Assembly (NCBI GenBank): GCA_017533545.1
Contig: JAFXHW010000016.1
Coordinates: forward strand, 1 to 9,540
Origin: Clostridia bacterium
GTDB taxonomy: Bacteria > Bacillota_A > Clostridia > Oscillospirales > CAG-272
Direction: 5' to 3'
DNA length: 9,540 nt
The notes beneath the pieces were generated by a model that ran no database searches, was not told the DNA's origin, and saw only the letters and a list, made by a program, of their open reading frames with translations. The position numbers and the translations under genes were made by a program. Below, piece by piece: positions 1 through 7,462 of this stretch. The first letter of the stretch is position 1. Each line of letters starts with the position of its first letter.

Positions 1-2
1 AC

Positions 3-374
3 GCTACTGAAAATCCCGAGTATATATCTTGCTCGGCAGGCGGAACGCTCGCAACTGCCGTATATTTTAGAGAAGATCTTTTTCAAACGCCCTTTTCCTT
101 TGTGCTGGGAGAAACCGACTATGAGTATGATCCCGAGTCTGCCTTTGTTAAAACTGAAGAGGTCAGCTATAAAAATCATATTGAAAACAAGAAGTATGAT
201 GATATTGTAATCTTTGATTCTTATCTGAAAGGTTATCCGAGATTGACTTTGTCGACGAGGATATATAAAATTGGCGACAAATGGTATGGCACAAAAAATG
301 ATGAAATGTTTGTTTTGACCGAAGACTTTTTGAGCGCGTTGGCGGAGAATGACCTTTTGACCGACACTTTTTGA
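3..374 (+). CDS. C-terminal part of an unrecognised protein (5' end outside window)
   Basis: The reading frame is open from base 3 and ends with TGA at 372-374, leaving 123 residues. A GTG at 102 could serve as a start, but the frame continues open upstream with ordinary protein-like sequence and there is no good ribosome binding site before 102, so I read this as the tail of a longer gene. The sequence is rich in acidic and aromatic residues (for example KWYGTKNDEMFVLTEDF near the end) and has no membrane segment, repeats or catalytic motif that I recognise. The stretch KIGDKWYG resembles a beta hairpin of a secreted or lipoprotein domain, but that is only an impression. Its base composition is more A+T rich than the genes to the right. 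It is separated from the next gene by about 180 bases that hold a new promoter, so it probably belongs to a different transcription unit. Confidence 0.6.
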   Translation, partial: ATENPEYISCSAGGTLATAVYFREDLFQTPFSFVLGETDYEYDPESAFVKTEEVSYKNHIENKKYDDIVIFDSYLKGYPRLTLSTRIYKIGDKWYGTKNDEMFVLTEDFLSALAENDLLTDTF

Positions 375-486
375 AACAGTTTAAAATAATATGTCGTTGT
401 TTTGTTTCATTTGCGAAAAAACAAGTCCGATGAATCGGTATACGATTTCAAGCGGGAACATAATGGCCGCATCAACGCAAAACACG

Positions 487-515
487 TTGACTGCCGCGCC
501 CTTTTGTGATACAAT
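487..515 (+). promoter_or_regulatory. Sigma-A promoter with extended -10 for the SGNH/serine dehydratase unit
   Basis: TTGACT at 487-492 and TACAAT at 510-515 are separated by exactly 17 bases, with TG at 507-508 making an extended -10 (TGA-TACAAT). Transcription would begin near 522, about 33 bases before the ATG at 555. Each hexamer differs from consensus at one position. It is the only convincing promoter between the upstream gene and the next one. Confidence 0.8.
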
Positions 516-554
516 CGGAATATAATTAACATATACAGCTTTGGAGGCAGATAA

Positions 555-1463
555 ATGAACAGATTTCCCGATAAGTCGCGCGTATGCTTCGTCGGCGACA
601 GCATTACACATATAGGCGTTTTTATAAAGCACATAGTAGGCCATTACAGAAAGCTTTTCCCCGGATCGGGCGTTGAATTCTACAACTGCGGCATTGCAGG
701 CGGATACCTCGGCAACACTCTTGCCGTTTTCGACGAGGACATCGCGATTTACGATCCCACCCACATCGTTTTGATGATCGGCGTGAACGATACCCGACGC
801 GAAAACCTCGCTTCTCCTCCGTCCGAGGAGAGATATGCCAAGCTTATCAAGGCATACGAGGAATATCAGCAGAACATGGAGCAGTTTTACAAGATCGTGC
901 GTGAGCGAAACATCGAATTTATCCTCTGCACTCCCATGCCCTATGCCGAATATGCGGGCGATCCCAATTCGGTTCTGCGCGGCGGATACGCATTGGTTCA
1001 GGGCTATGCCGCCTACGTCAAGGATTTTGCCGAAAAGCACTCGATCGAGCTTTGCGATTTCCACGACCTTGCCACGAGATATATGCAAAGCGAGGTCCTT
1101 TATGATCCCGATCACGTTCACCCGAACGCGCGCGGTCACGAGCTGATGGCCGAGAAGCTGCTTTCGATGCAGGGCATCCCCTTTGAGGTTACATACGATT
1201 TTTCGCCCGAGATGAACGAGTGGTACGACATAACTCAAAAGCTTCGCAATATCGTAACCGCCGAATATTTTACCATACCCGATTTCGTAAATCTTACTGA
1301 CGAGGAGCGTTTGGCGTATGCCCAAAAGCAGCATGACGATATCAAAGCGGGCAGATCGGACATGAACGGATATTTCGCGTCGCTTATCGAATCGTATCTC
1401 GTTGATAAGCCCCGCCAGGCCGAATACATCGAGCACACAAGACAGTTCATGAAGACAAACTGA
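555..1463 (+). CDS. SGNH/GDSL-type hydrolase (probable carbohydrate or small-molecule esterase)
   Basis: This 302-residue protein carries the SGNH hydrolase blocks in order. Block I is GDSIT at 14-18 with nucleophile Ser16. The block II Gly lies in NCGIAGG at 44-50. Block III is GVNDT at 76-80 with Asn78. Block V is DPDHVHPN at 184-191, giving the Asp186/His189 pair. These enzymes remove acyl groups, often acetyl, from sugars or lipids by a serine mechanism. No signal peptide is visible, so it should act in the cytoplasm. The start is set by GGAGG at 543-547, 7 bases before the ATG. The catalytic core ends near residue 210, and about 90 further residues form a mostly helical, charged C-terminal extension that the usual 190-220 residue core does not need. 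It is first in a unit with a small membrane protein (25-base gap) and an L-serine dehydratase. The substrate cannot be told from the sequence. Confidence 0.88.
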   Translation: MNRFPDKSRVCFVGDSITHIGVFIKHIVGHYRKLFPGSGVEFYNCGIAGGYLGNTLAVFDEDIAIYDPTHIVLMIGVNDTRRENLASPPSEERYAKLIKAYEEYQQNMEQFYKIVRERNIEFILCTPMPYAEYAGDPNSVLRGGYALVQGYAAYVKDFAEKHSIELCDFHDLATRYMQSEVLYDPDHVHPNARGHELMAEKLLSMQGIPFEVTYDFSPEMNEWYDITQKLRNIVTAEYFTIPDFVNLTDEERLAYAQKQHDDIKAGRSDMNGYFASLIESYLVDKPRQAEYIEHTRQFMKTN

Positions 1464-1488
1464 TATTGCGATCATAAAAGGAGAATAT

Positions 1489-1779
1489 ATGGCAAATTTT
1501 GAGAGAATTGCAAAAAGAGGACTCATCTTCACTTTTGTTTTCTTCATCATCATGGCCGCTATCATTTTTGCTATCGGATCGTTTCTTGCCTTTTCCGACA
1601 TAAAGTTTATCTCATCGGGATCTGACGAATTCGCGGTTGTAGACAAAATCATTGTTTTGGCAATAATATATGGCGTGGCGCTCTTGTCCGGGGCAGCTGC
1701 AGTTAATTGCTTAAAGAAGGCAATTCAATACGGCCGTGAAAGTAAAGCGAAAAATGATAACACTGATATAAATAGATGA
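1489..1779 (+). CDS. Small two-helix membrane protein of unknown function
   Basis: The gene encodes 96 residues with a basic N-terminal end, a strongly hydrophobic segment at about 11-35, a short polar stretch (residues 37-52, including SSGSDEF), a second hydrophobic segment at about 53-73, and a charged, probably disordered tail (ESKAKNDNTDINR). This predicts a two-span membrane protein with both ends in the cytoplasm by the positive-inside rule. An AGGAG ribosome binding site at 1479-1483 precedes the ATG by 5 bases, which supports translation. It lies 25 bases after the esterase gene and 12 bases before the serine dehydratase gene, so it is very likely cotranscribed with both. Its base composition is more A+T rich than those neighbours, as is common for membrane genes. 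I do not recognise a family. Confidence 0.75.
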   Translation: MANFERIAKRGLIFTFVFFIIMAAIIFAIGSFLAFSDIKFISSGSDEFAVVDKIIVLAIIYGVALLSGAAAVNCLKKAIQYGRESKAKNDNTDINR

Positions 1780-1791
1780 GCGAAAGGAAAA

Positions 1792-3000
1792 ATGACGGTG
1801 GGAATGAAATCACTTACCGAACTGTATAAGGTTGGCCGCGGACCGTCGAGCTCGCATACGATGGGCCCCGAGCAGGCCTGCAAGGATTTTTTGAAAAAAT
1901 ATCCCGACGTTGACGAGGTGAGAGTCTGTCTTTACGGCTCGCTTGCCAAAACGGGAGAAGGTCACGGCACCGATCGAGTGATCAAAAAAACGCTCGAGGG
2001 TATTTCCTGCGAGGTCGTTTTCGATCTTGAGAAAACCGACCTGCCCCATCCCAACACCATGGAGATAGCAGGATATAAAAACGGCGCAGAATGCGCGCGC
2101 GTTAAAGTGATGAGCGTGGGCGGAGGCAGTATAAGATACGAAAATCAGATCGCGCGCGAAACGCCCGACGTTTACGATATGAGCACTTTTGGCGACATTG
2201 CGGCATACTGCAAGGAAAAGTCGATCCGACTTTGGGAATATGCTCTTGAGCGCGAGGGCGACGGCTTTTTTGAATATATGGAGAACGCATGGGCGGTTAT
2301 GAAGGACTGTATTCAGCGCGGACTTGACGACGAGGGAATTTTGCCCGGCGGACTTATGGTCAAAAAGAAGGCGAAATCGCTCTATCGCAGTCAGCATATC
2401 GATGAGAGCGCGGCTACCCGCGAAAATCGAATGGTATGCGCCTATGCTTTCGCTGTTGGAGAGCAGAACGCATCGGGCGAGCTTATTGTAACCGCGCCCA
2501 CCTGCGGAGCTGCGGGAGTTGTGCCTGCGGTGCTCTATTATCAGCAGCAAAAGAACCGTTTTACCGACAACCAGATCGTCGAGGCCCTTATTACGGCGGG
2601 AATCGTGGGCAATCTTATCAAGACCAATGCCTCGATATCGGGCGCCGAATGCGGATGTCAGGCCGAGATCGGAAGCGCCTGCTCGATGGCATCGGCCGCG
2701 CTGGGCGAGCTCTTTTCGCTCGATATCGATAAAATTGAGTACGCCGCTGAGATTGCGATCGAGCATCATCTCGGACTCACTTGCGACCCGATCTGCGGAC
2801 TTGTGCAGATCCCCTGCATCGAGCGCAACGCCGTTGCCGCCATGCGCGCTATCAACGCAGTGAGCTTGGCAAGCTTTTTGTGGGATTCGAGAAAGATATC
2901 GCTCGACAACGTCATTCACACCATGAAGGAAACGGGACACGACCTGCTCGCATCGTACAGAGAAACGTCGGAGGGCGGACTTGCAAAGATAGTGCTGTGA
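1792..3000 (+). CDS. sdaA: L-serine dehydratase (L-serine ammonia-lyase), iron-sulfur type, single chain
   Basis: The enzyme converts L-serine to pyruvate and ammonia using a [4Fe-4S] cluster as Lewis acid, in the cytosol. The beta-type domain comes first, with GPSSSHTMGP at 17-26. The catalytic alpha domain follows, with TAPTCGAAG at 235-243, SISGAECGCQAE at 281-292 and TCDPICGLVQIPCIERN at 330-346. Cys289, Cys331 and Cys342 have the same 42- and 11-residue spacing as the three cluster-binding cysteines known in the Legionella enzyme. At 402 residues it is about 50 shorter than E. coli SdaA, yet both domains are fused, unlike the two-subunit enzymes of many Bacillota. The C-terminus ends GGLAKIVL and lacks the terminal cysteine that plugs the cluster in the Legionella enzyme. 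The start is uncertain: ATG 1792 has AAAGGA only 3 bases upstream, while ATG 1804 (residue 5) has a purine-rich GGTGGGA abutting it. It is the last gene of its unit and is followed by a strong terminator. Confidence 0.95.
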   Translation: MTVGMKSLTELYKVGRGPSSSHTMGPEQACKDFLKKYPDVDEVRVCLYGSLAKTGEGHGTDRVIKKTLEGISCEVVFDLEKTDLPHPNTMEIAGYKNGAECARVKVMSVGGGSIRYENQIARETPDVYDMSTFGDIAAYCKEKSIRLWEYALEREGDGFFEYMENAWAVMKDCIQRGLDDEGILPGGLMVKKKAKSLYRSQHIDESAATRENRMVCAYAFAVGEQNASGELIVTAPTCGAAGVVPAVLYYQQQKNRFTDNQIVEALITAGIVGNLIKTNASISGAECGCQAEIGSACSMASAALGELFSLDIDKIEYAAEIAIEHHLGLTCDPICGLVQIPCIERNAVAAMRAINAVSLASFLWDSRKISLDNVIHTMKETGHDLLASYRETSEGGLAKIVL

Positions 3001-3034
3001 TTGTTTTGATTATTGTTTTTGATTTTTGATATTG

Positions 3035-3061
3035 AAAAAAGCACCGCGACGGTGCTTTTTT
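3035..3061 (+). terminator. Intrinsic terminator after the serine dehydratase gene
   Basis: GCACCG at 3041-3046 pairs with CGGTGC at 3050-3055 around a three-base loop (CGA). The flanking A run (3035-3040) and T run (3056-3061) extend the stem and supply the U tract. The symmetry would let it work in both directions, but no - strand gene is seen nearby. It closes the unit that starts at the 487-515 promoter. Confidence 0.93.
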
Positions 3062-3071
3062 GTATTTTTTG

Positions 3072-3100
3072 TTGAAAAATCAAACGCTTCATGATATAAT
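3072..3100 (+). promoter_or_regulatory. Sigma-A promoter with extended -10 for the GH78-like gene pair
   Basis: TTGAAA at 3072-3077 and a perfect TATAAT at 3095-3100 are spaced by 17 bases, with TG at 3092-3093 giving an extended -10. Initiation is expected near 3107, about 24 bases before the ATG at 3131. I see no clear operator palindrome beside it. Confidence 0.85.
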
Positions 3101-3130
3101 ACAGTAGTAAAAAACATCGGGAGAAATACT

Positions 3131-5014
3131 ATGAGTGTTTTCGAAAAAGCAAAATGGATATGGATAGATAAAGAGGGAGGAGTTGACGAATACGGCGAGT
3201 TTACCGCCCTTTTTGCGGCCGCGGCTGAAAAAGGCGAAAAAACAGTATGCCGCATATCGGTTGACGGAGATTACACTCTTTTCATAAACGGCGAATTCGT
3301 GTCGAGCAATCAGTACGGCGATTTCGAGCATTACAAGATATACGACGAGCTTGATGTCACCCCCTTCGTAAAAGAGGGCAAAAACGAGATATACATACTT
3401 GTCTGGCATATCGGACACGATTTTCAGCGTTACATAAGCGCGCAGGCAGGGCTTATTTTCGAGCTCGAGCAGGAGGGAAATGTGATCCTTTCAAGCGGCG
3501 AGAGCACTCTTTGCCGAAAAAGCGAGGCATACAAAAACGGCCGCGCCAAGATTATTACTCCCCAGATGGGCTTTGGCTTTGCCTATGATGCGACGAAAGA
3601 GGGGCAGGGCGAATACCGCGCATCGGCGGCGGTCGATAAAAACTGCACCTTTTATCCCCGTCCCATACCGAAGCTTACGGTGTCGGATAAAAAGGATATA
3701 ACCATTATCAAAAACGAGGGGAACTATTACCTTATCGACATGGGCGAAGAAACAGTGGGCCTTCCCACTTTGGATTTTGTATCCGATACCGAGCAGGATA
3801 TTCTCGTTGCATGGGGCGAGGATTTAAAAGACGGCCACGTTCGCCGCATTCTCGGAATCTCCGATTTCAGCTTCGAATACAGGGCGAAAACGGGTCATAA
3901 CGTCTACACAAACCGTATGCTGCGCATCAGCGGACGGTATATCGAGCTTTATGCCGAAAAGCCGATCGAGCTTAATTACCTTGGCGTTATAAAGCAGTTT
4001 TGCTCCGTCAGCGAAAAGGAAAATACACTTACAAATGAGCTCGATCGCCGCATTTACGATCTTTGCGTGCGCACGCTGAAGCTTTCGATGATGGAGCACT
4101 ACGTTGACACTCCATGGAGAGAACAGTGCCTTTACGTTTTTGACTCGCGCAACCAGATGCTCTGCGGATACAAGGCTTTCGATAAGGGAAACAGCAATTA
4201 CGCTCGCTCAAATCTGAAGCTCGTAAGCGAGGACAGACGGGACGATAAGCTGCTTGCAATCTGCTATCCTTGCGGAAACGATCTGACAATTCCCTCATTC
4301 TCCCTCTACTATTTCATGGCTGTACGCGAGTATGTCGATTTTACCGGTGACCTTTCACTGATCGATGAGGTATATGGCAAACTTGTTTCCATACTTGATG
4401 CTTTCCTGGAAAATCGACAAAACGGACTTATCTGCCGTTTTACCGGCTATAATCACTGGAATTTTTACGATTGGACCGAGCATATGGAGGGGCATCTCGG
4501 ATGCTCCGATGAAGTCGAGCCCGATCTTATGATAAACTGCCTTTTCATTACAGCGCTTGAAAACCTTCGTGTTATAGCCGAAAAGGGAGGCAGAAAATTC
4601 GAATATGCCGATCTTATAAAAGAGATCCGCGAAAAGACGAAAAAGACCTTCTACAACAGCGAAAAGGATGCCTACTCGATGACCGTCGGGGGCGACGATT
4701 TTACCGTACTCGGCAACTGTTTTGCCATCCTTTCGGGTGTATGCGACGACGGACGAGAGCTGGTCGAGCGCATCGCCCGGGGCGAATTTATCGACTGCAC
4801 ACTCAGCATGAGATGCTTTAAATACGATACGATGCTCAAAGCCGACGCCGAAAAATGGCAGGGTTGGATTCGCGACGAGATACGCCGCGACTACAAAAAG
4901 ATGCTCGATGCGGGAGCTACGAGCGTCTGGGAAACGATCGACGGAGCAGAAGCATTCGGCGGCTGGGGCAGCCTTTGCCACGGTTGGAGCGCCGTTCCGA
5001 TACTTTATCTGTGA
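3131..5014 (+). CDS. GH78-type alpha-L-rhamnosidase-like hydrolase, cytosolic
   Basis: This 627-residue protein has an N-terminal beta-sandwich region at about 1-130, with the family's FINGEFV near 51-57 and the DVTPFVKEGKNEI stretch. A second beta region follows to about 290, then an (alpha/alpha)6 six-hairpin catalytic domain. The segment VDTPWREQ at 325-332 and Asp338 give Asp326, Glu331 and Asp338 with 5- and 7-residue spacing. That matches the Asp/Glu/Asp set of characterised GH78 enzymes, where the Glu is the acid. GATSVWET at 595-602 supplies Glu601 as the likely base. WNFYDWTE at 443-450 and GSLCHGWSAVP at 613-623 are further landmarks. No signal peptide is present, so it should act on imported oligosaccharides or glycosides. 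The start is supported by GGGAG at 3119-3123. The next gene, 15 bases downstream, is a diverged relative. Rhamnose specificity is inferred; related six-hairpin enzymes act on other sugars. Confidence 0.85.
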   Translation: MSVFEKAKWIWIDKEGGVDEYGEFTALFAAAAEKGEKTVCRISVDGDYTLFINGEFVSSNQYGDFEHYKIYDELDVTPFVKEGKNEIYILVWHIGHDFQRYISAQAGLIFELEQEGNVILSSGESTLCRKSEAYKNGRAKIITPQMGFGFAYDATKEGQGEYRASAAVDKNCTFYPRPIPKLTVSDKKDITIIKNEGNYYLIDMGEETVGLPTLDFVSDTEQDILVAWGEDLKDGHVRRILGISDFSFEYRAKTGHNVYTNRMLRISGRYIELYAEKPIELNYLGVIKQFCSVSEKENTLTNELDRRIYDLCVRTLKLSMMEHYVDTPWREQCLYVFDSRNQMLCGYKAFDKGNSNYARSNLKLVSEDRRDDKLLAICYPCGNDLTIPSFSLYYFMAVREYVDFTGDLSLIDEVYGKLVSILDAFLENRQNGLICRFTGYNHWNFYDWTEHMEGHLGCSDEVEPDLMINCLFITALENLRVIAEKGGRKFEYADLIKEIREKTKKTFYNSEKDAYSMTVGGDDFTVLGNCFAILSGVCDDGRELVERIARGEFIDCTLSMRCFKYDTMLKADAEKWQGWIRDEIRRDYKKMLDAGATSVWETIDGAEAFGGWGSLCHGWSAVPILYL

Positions 5015-5029
5015 TATTCGGAGGAAAAT

Positions 5030-7111
5030 ATGTTTAAAAAAGCAAAAGCGGTATTTATCCGCGAACTTGAAAAAGAGATGAATGTGGCGGCAGAGTTTAT
5101 CTGCTCGTTTGACAGCCTGAATCAAAGCAAGATCAGCATCGCGGCGGCATATTTTTACCGTCTGACGGTCAACGGCCGTTTTGTGGCTTTCGGTCCGGCG
5201 CGTGCGGCACATGGATACGGCAGAGTTGACGTTTTTGATCTGGGTGAATATGCCGTTGAGGGCAAAAATACCGTAAAAATAGAGGTTTTGGCCTACAACT
5301 GCCACTCCTTTGCAAGCTGCTGCCAGACGCCCTACCTTTGCTGCGAGATCTCACGCGGTACCGAGGTTATCGCATATACCGGACGCGACTTTTCTGCGCG
5401 CCGCATAAACAGCCTCGTTCAAAAGGTTCACCGCTACTCCATTCAGCGCCACTTTTCCGAGATTTGGGATCTCAACGAAGAAAACGGCGACTGGGTAAAA
5501 CCCGACGAGATTGACACTCCTCCCGTTTTTATTGCGCGTGCGGTGCCCTACGTTCATTATGAGGATATCGCACTTTCAAAGGCGAATTGCCGAGGCGAAT
5601 TCTGCTTTGACGAGACGCTTCCTTACCTTGAGACCCGTCATTCGTGGAATCACATTCCCGATGAGTGGGGCAAGTTCGATTACAGCGAGATCGAGTATAA
5701 CCCTTACGCCTTCGTTCAGCGTCAGCGCAAGGTTAAGACCGAGATCGAGTGCCCTCTGCCCATCGTTTTGAAGGCGGGCGAGTATGCCCTCTTCGATTTT
5801 TCGCGCATAGAGTGCGGATTTTTGCAGTGCGCGGGCAGGGCAAAGGATCAGACAGACCTCGTTATCGGGTACACTGAGTATTGCGAAAATGACGAATTTG
5901 CCTTCGGATGTATCGATTCACATTCCGTTTTGGAGTATTTCTTGCCCGAGGGCGAGCATTCTCTTGCCGCGTTTGACGTCGGAACTGCCCGTTTTGCAAT
6001 CGTTATGGTAAAATCGGGCGAGATGGAGATTACCTCCTTCGGCATAAAAACGTACGAGCGCGATATGAGAACATCGCGCACTAAAAAATTCAAAGAAGAA
6101 GTTCACAACAAAATATACGAAGCCGCAAAGCGCACATTCGCGCATAACGCGCTCGATATCTATACCGACTGCCCATCGCGCGAGAGGGCAGGCTGGCTGT
6201 GCGACTCCTATTTTACTGCCATCGCCGAGGAGCATTTCATGGGCGATGTTCCCGTCGAGGATGCATATCTTGAAAACTACCGCCTTTGCGATGCCGTTTT
6301 GGACGATGAGGGCATGATCCCCATGTCATATCCCTCCGATATATGCGTCGATCACTGCTATATCCCGCAGTGGTGTATGTGGTACGTGCTCGAATGTAAG
6401 GAGCATCTTACCTCTCGCCGTCCGAACGTTGACCGCGAGCTTTTCCGTGGGAGCATCATGGGCATAGCCAACGGCCTTGAAAAGTTTGAAAATGCCGACG
6501 GACTTTTGCAAAATCTGTCCTCCTGGAACTTTGTTGAATGGTCGGACGCAAATTCCTGGGTGCAGGATGTAAACTATCCGACAAATTTCCTGTATTCGGC
6601 TGTTTTGGATGCGGTATACGAACTGTACGGCGATGAAAAATATCGCGACAAGGCCGAGAGAGTGCGCAAAAAGGCTGCCGAGCTCTCCTTTGACGGCGAA
6701 ATGTTCACCGATAATGCCATTTGCGACGAAAACGGAGTTTTGTGCAATACCGGCAACACGTCGGAGGCCTGCCAGTACTACGCCCTCCTTTTCGGCAAGA
6801 TCGATTGGAACGAAAAGAAGTACGAAAAGCTGAAAAATCATGTGCTTGACGGCTTTGCTGCTGTCGATACCTCCTCTCGCCGCTTTGCCTATGCCAATGC
6901 ATTCATCGGACTTTATCTTCGCATAAAGCTGTTGCTCGAAAAAGAGCTTTACGATCTGATTTTGAAAAACGTGGTGGGATTTTTCGGCGAGATGGCCGAT
7001 AAAACGGGCACTCTTTGGGAGCATCGTACACCGAGCGCAAGCCTTGACCACGGCTTTGCATCGTACGCTGCATATGCTATGTGCATAGCGCTGGAAAAGA
7101 GTGAAAAGTAG
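5030..7111 (+). CDS. Second GH78-like six-hairpin glycoside hydrolase, cytosolic
   Basis: This 693-residue protein has the same overall plan as its upstream neighbour. An N-terminal beta-sandwich contains YRLTVNGRFVAFGPAR at 43-58, and a central beta region leads into an (alpha/alpha)6 domain. TDCPSRERAGWLCDS at 379-393 gives Asp380, Glu385 and Asp392 with the GH78 spacing (5 and 7). The flanking DCPSRERAGW is closer to textbook GH78 than the sequence in the first gene. GTLWEH at 660-665 gives the probable base Glu664, followed by LDHGF at 672-676. WNFVEWSD at 499-506 matches WNFYDWTE of the upstream protein. There is no export signal. Translation starts at an ATG 5 bases after GGAGG (5020-5024), and only 15 bases separate it from the previous stop, so the two genes form an operon. 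The N-terminal part is rich in cysteine (for example SCCQTPYLCC), fitting a reducing cytosol. Substrate specificity is not established. Confidence 0.85.
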   Translation: MFKKAKAVFIRELEKEMNVAAEFICSFDSLNQSKISIAAAYFYRLTVNGRFVAFGPARAAHGYGRVDVFDLGEYAVEGKNTVKIEVLAYNCHSFASCCQTPYLCCEISRGTEVIAYTGRDFSARRINSLVQKVHRYSIQRHFSEIWDLNEENGDWVKPDEIDTPPVFIARAVPYVHYEDIALSKANCRGEFCFDETLPYLETRHSWNHIPDEWGKFDYSEIEYNPYAFVQRQRKVKTEIECPLPIVLKAGEYALFDFSRIECGFLQCAGRAKDQTDLVIGYTEYCENDEFAFGCIDSHSVLEYFLPEGEHSLAAFDVGTARFAIVMVKSGEMEITSFGIKTYERDMRTSRTKKFKEEVHNKIYEAAKRTFAHNALDIYTDCPSRERAGWLCDSYFTAIAEEHFMGDVPVEDAYLENYRLCDAVLDDEGMIPMSYPSDICVDHCYIPQWCMWYVLECKEHLTSRRPNVDRELFRGSIMGIANGLEKFENADGLLQNLSSWNFVEWSDANSWVQDVNYPTNFLYSAVLDAVYELYGDEKYRDKAERVRKKAAELSFDGEMFTDNAICDENGVLCNTGNTSEACQYYALLFGKIDWNEKKYEKLKNHVLDGFAAVDTSSRRFAYANAFIGLYLRIKLLLEKELYDLILKNVVGFFGEMADKTGTLWEHRTPSASLDHGFASYAAYAMCIALEKSEK

Positions 7112-7151
7112 TATAAAAAGCGTATTTCGGGCAATAAAAATCAAAAAATAC

Positions 7152-7180
7152 TTGACAAATCCGCTTTAATATGTTATAAC
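7152..7180 (+). promoter_or_regulatory. Sigma-A promoter for the T-box-controlled operon
   Basis: A perfect TTGACA at 7152-7157 and TATAAC at 7175-7180 are 17 bases apart, with TG at 7172-7173 as an extended -10. Transcription should begin near 7186-7188, just before the T-box stem I. It lies about 40 bases after the stop of the second GH78-like gene, and no terminator of good quality separates them, so some read-through from the upstream unit is possible. Confidence 0.85.
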
Positions 7181-7189
7181 AGTTAATAT

Positions 7190-7462
7190 CGAAAACGCGA
7201 TGAAGCGGAATAGTACACGATGATCTTTCTCTCCAGAGAGATGCCGGACGGTGCGAGGCATTGGAAGATCTTTTTGGAACTCACCGCGGAGCGGCTGCTG
7301 TGAAAAAACAAAAATTAGCGGCAGACGGGCACTCCCGTAACAGAGTTAAGATGTGTTTGCATCCAAAGTGCGTCTTTCGGGACGAAAAAGAGTGGTACCG
7401 CGGAAACTTGATTTTTACGTTTTCGTCTCTTTGAATTTGAGCAAGAGACGAAAACGTTTTTT
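7190..7462 (+). promoter_or_regulatory. T-box riboswitch, tRNA-Leu (CUC specifier), transcriptional
   Basis: All parts of a canonical T-box leader can be placed. In stem I, GCGG (7205-7208) pairs with CCGC (7284-7287), enclosing a specifier loop with AGUA (7212-7215) opposite GAACUCA (7277-7283). GAUCUU pairs with AAGAUC above it. The AG bulge AGAGAG is at 7235-7240 and the distal loop GGUGCGA at 7250-7256 is closed by AUGCC/GGCAU. The specifier is CUC (7280-7282, leucine) followed by the usual A. Stem II pairs 7295-7300 with 7319-7324. A short GC hairpin (7325-7338) follows. Stem III is 7371-7384 with a UUCG tetraloop. The antiterminator pairs AAAGAG (7387-7392) with CUCUUU (7427-7432) and GCG (7400-7402) with CGU (7424-7426), around the bulge UGGUACC (7393-7399). 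UGGU fits a tRNA ending ACCA, as tRNA-Leu does. A shifted UCA (Ser) reading is disfavoured because bacterial tRNA-Ser has G73. Uncharged tRNA-Leu should switch the downstream genes on. Confidence 0.95.
7417..7462 (+). terminator. T-box-controlled terminator
   Basis: Bases 7417-7431 (ACGTTTTCGTCTCTT) pair perfectly over 15 positions with 7443-7457, around an 11-base loop, and are followed by a T run ending at 7462. The 5' arm contains both strands needed by the antiterminator (7424-7426 and 7427-7432), so the two folds exclude each other, as in transcriptional T-boxes. Confidence 0.93.

Noticed and set aside
372..409. Inverted repeat TGAAACA/TGTTTCA after the first partial gene
   Set aside because: Seven pairs with a 24-base loop and no following T run; too weak to call a terminator or operator.
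381..1652. 423-residue open frame on the - strand, opposite the SGNH esterase and part of the membrane protein gene
   Set aside because: It lies antisense to a gene with complete SGNH motifs, has no recognisable family sequence, and would run across the promoter and two + strand ribosome binding sites. Long antisense frames are expected from the codon bias here.
1810..2940. 376-residue open frame on the - strand opposite the serine dehydratase
   Set aside because: The + strand frame is an unmistakable enzyme with all motifs; the antisense product shows no family features.
4355..5305. 316-residue open frame on the - strand spanning the junction of the two GH78-like genes
   Set aside because: It overlaps both well-supported + strand genes and the ribosome binding site between them, and has no recognisable domain.
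6326..7144. 272-residue open frame on the - strand opposite the end of the second GH78-like gene
   Set aside because: It is antisense to the conserved catalytic domain, and the encoded sequence resembles no known family.
7122..7151. Possible hairpin GTATTT/AAATAC between the second GH78-like gene and the T-box promoter
   Set aside because: The stem is short and entirely A+T rich apart from one pair, with no T tract after it, so it is not a credible terminator.
7280..7283. Alternative T-box specifier UCA (serine), one base to the right
   Set aside because: It would leave no purine between the specifier and the lower helix CCGC, and the UGGU bulge needs an A73 tRNA, whereas bacterial tRNA-Ser carries G73. 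A LeuA-family gene downstream also favours leucine.
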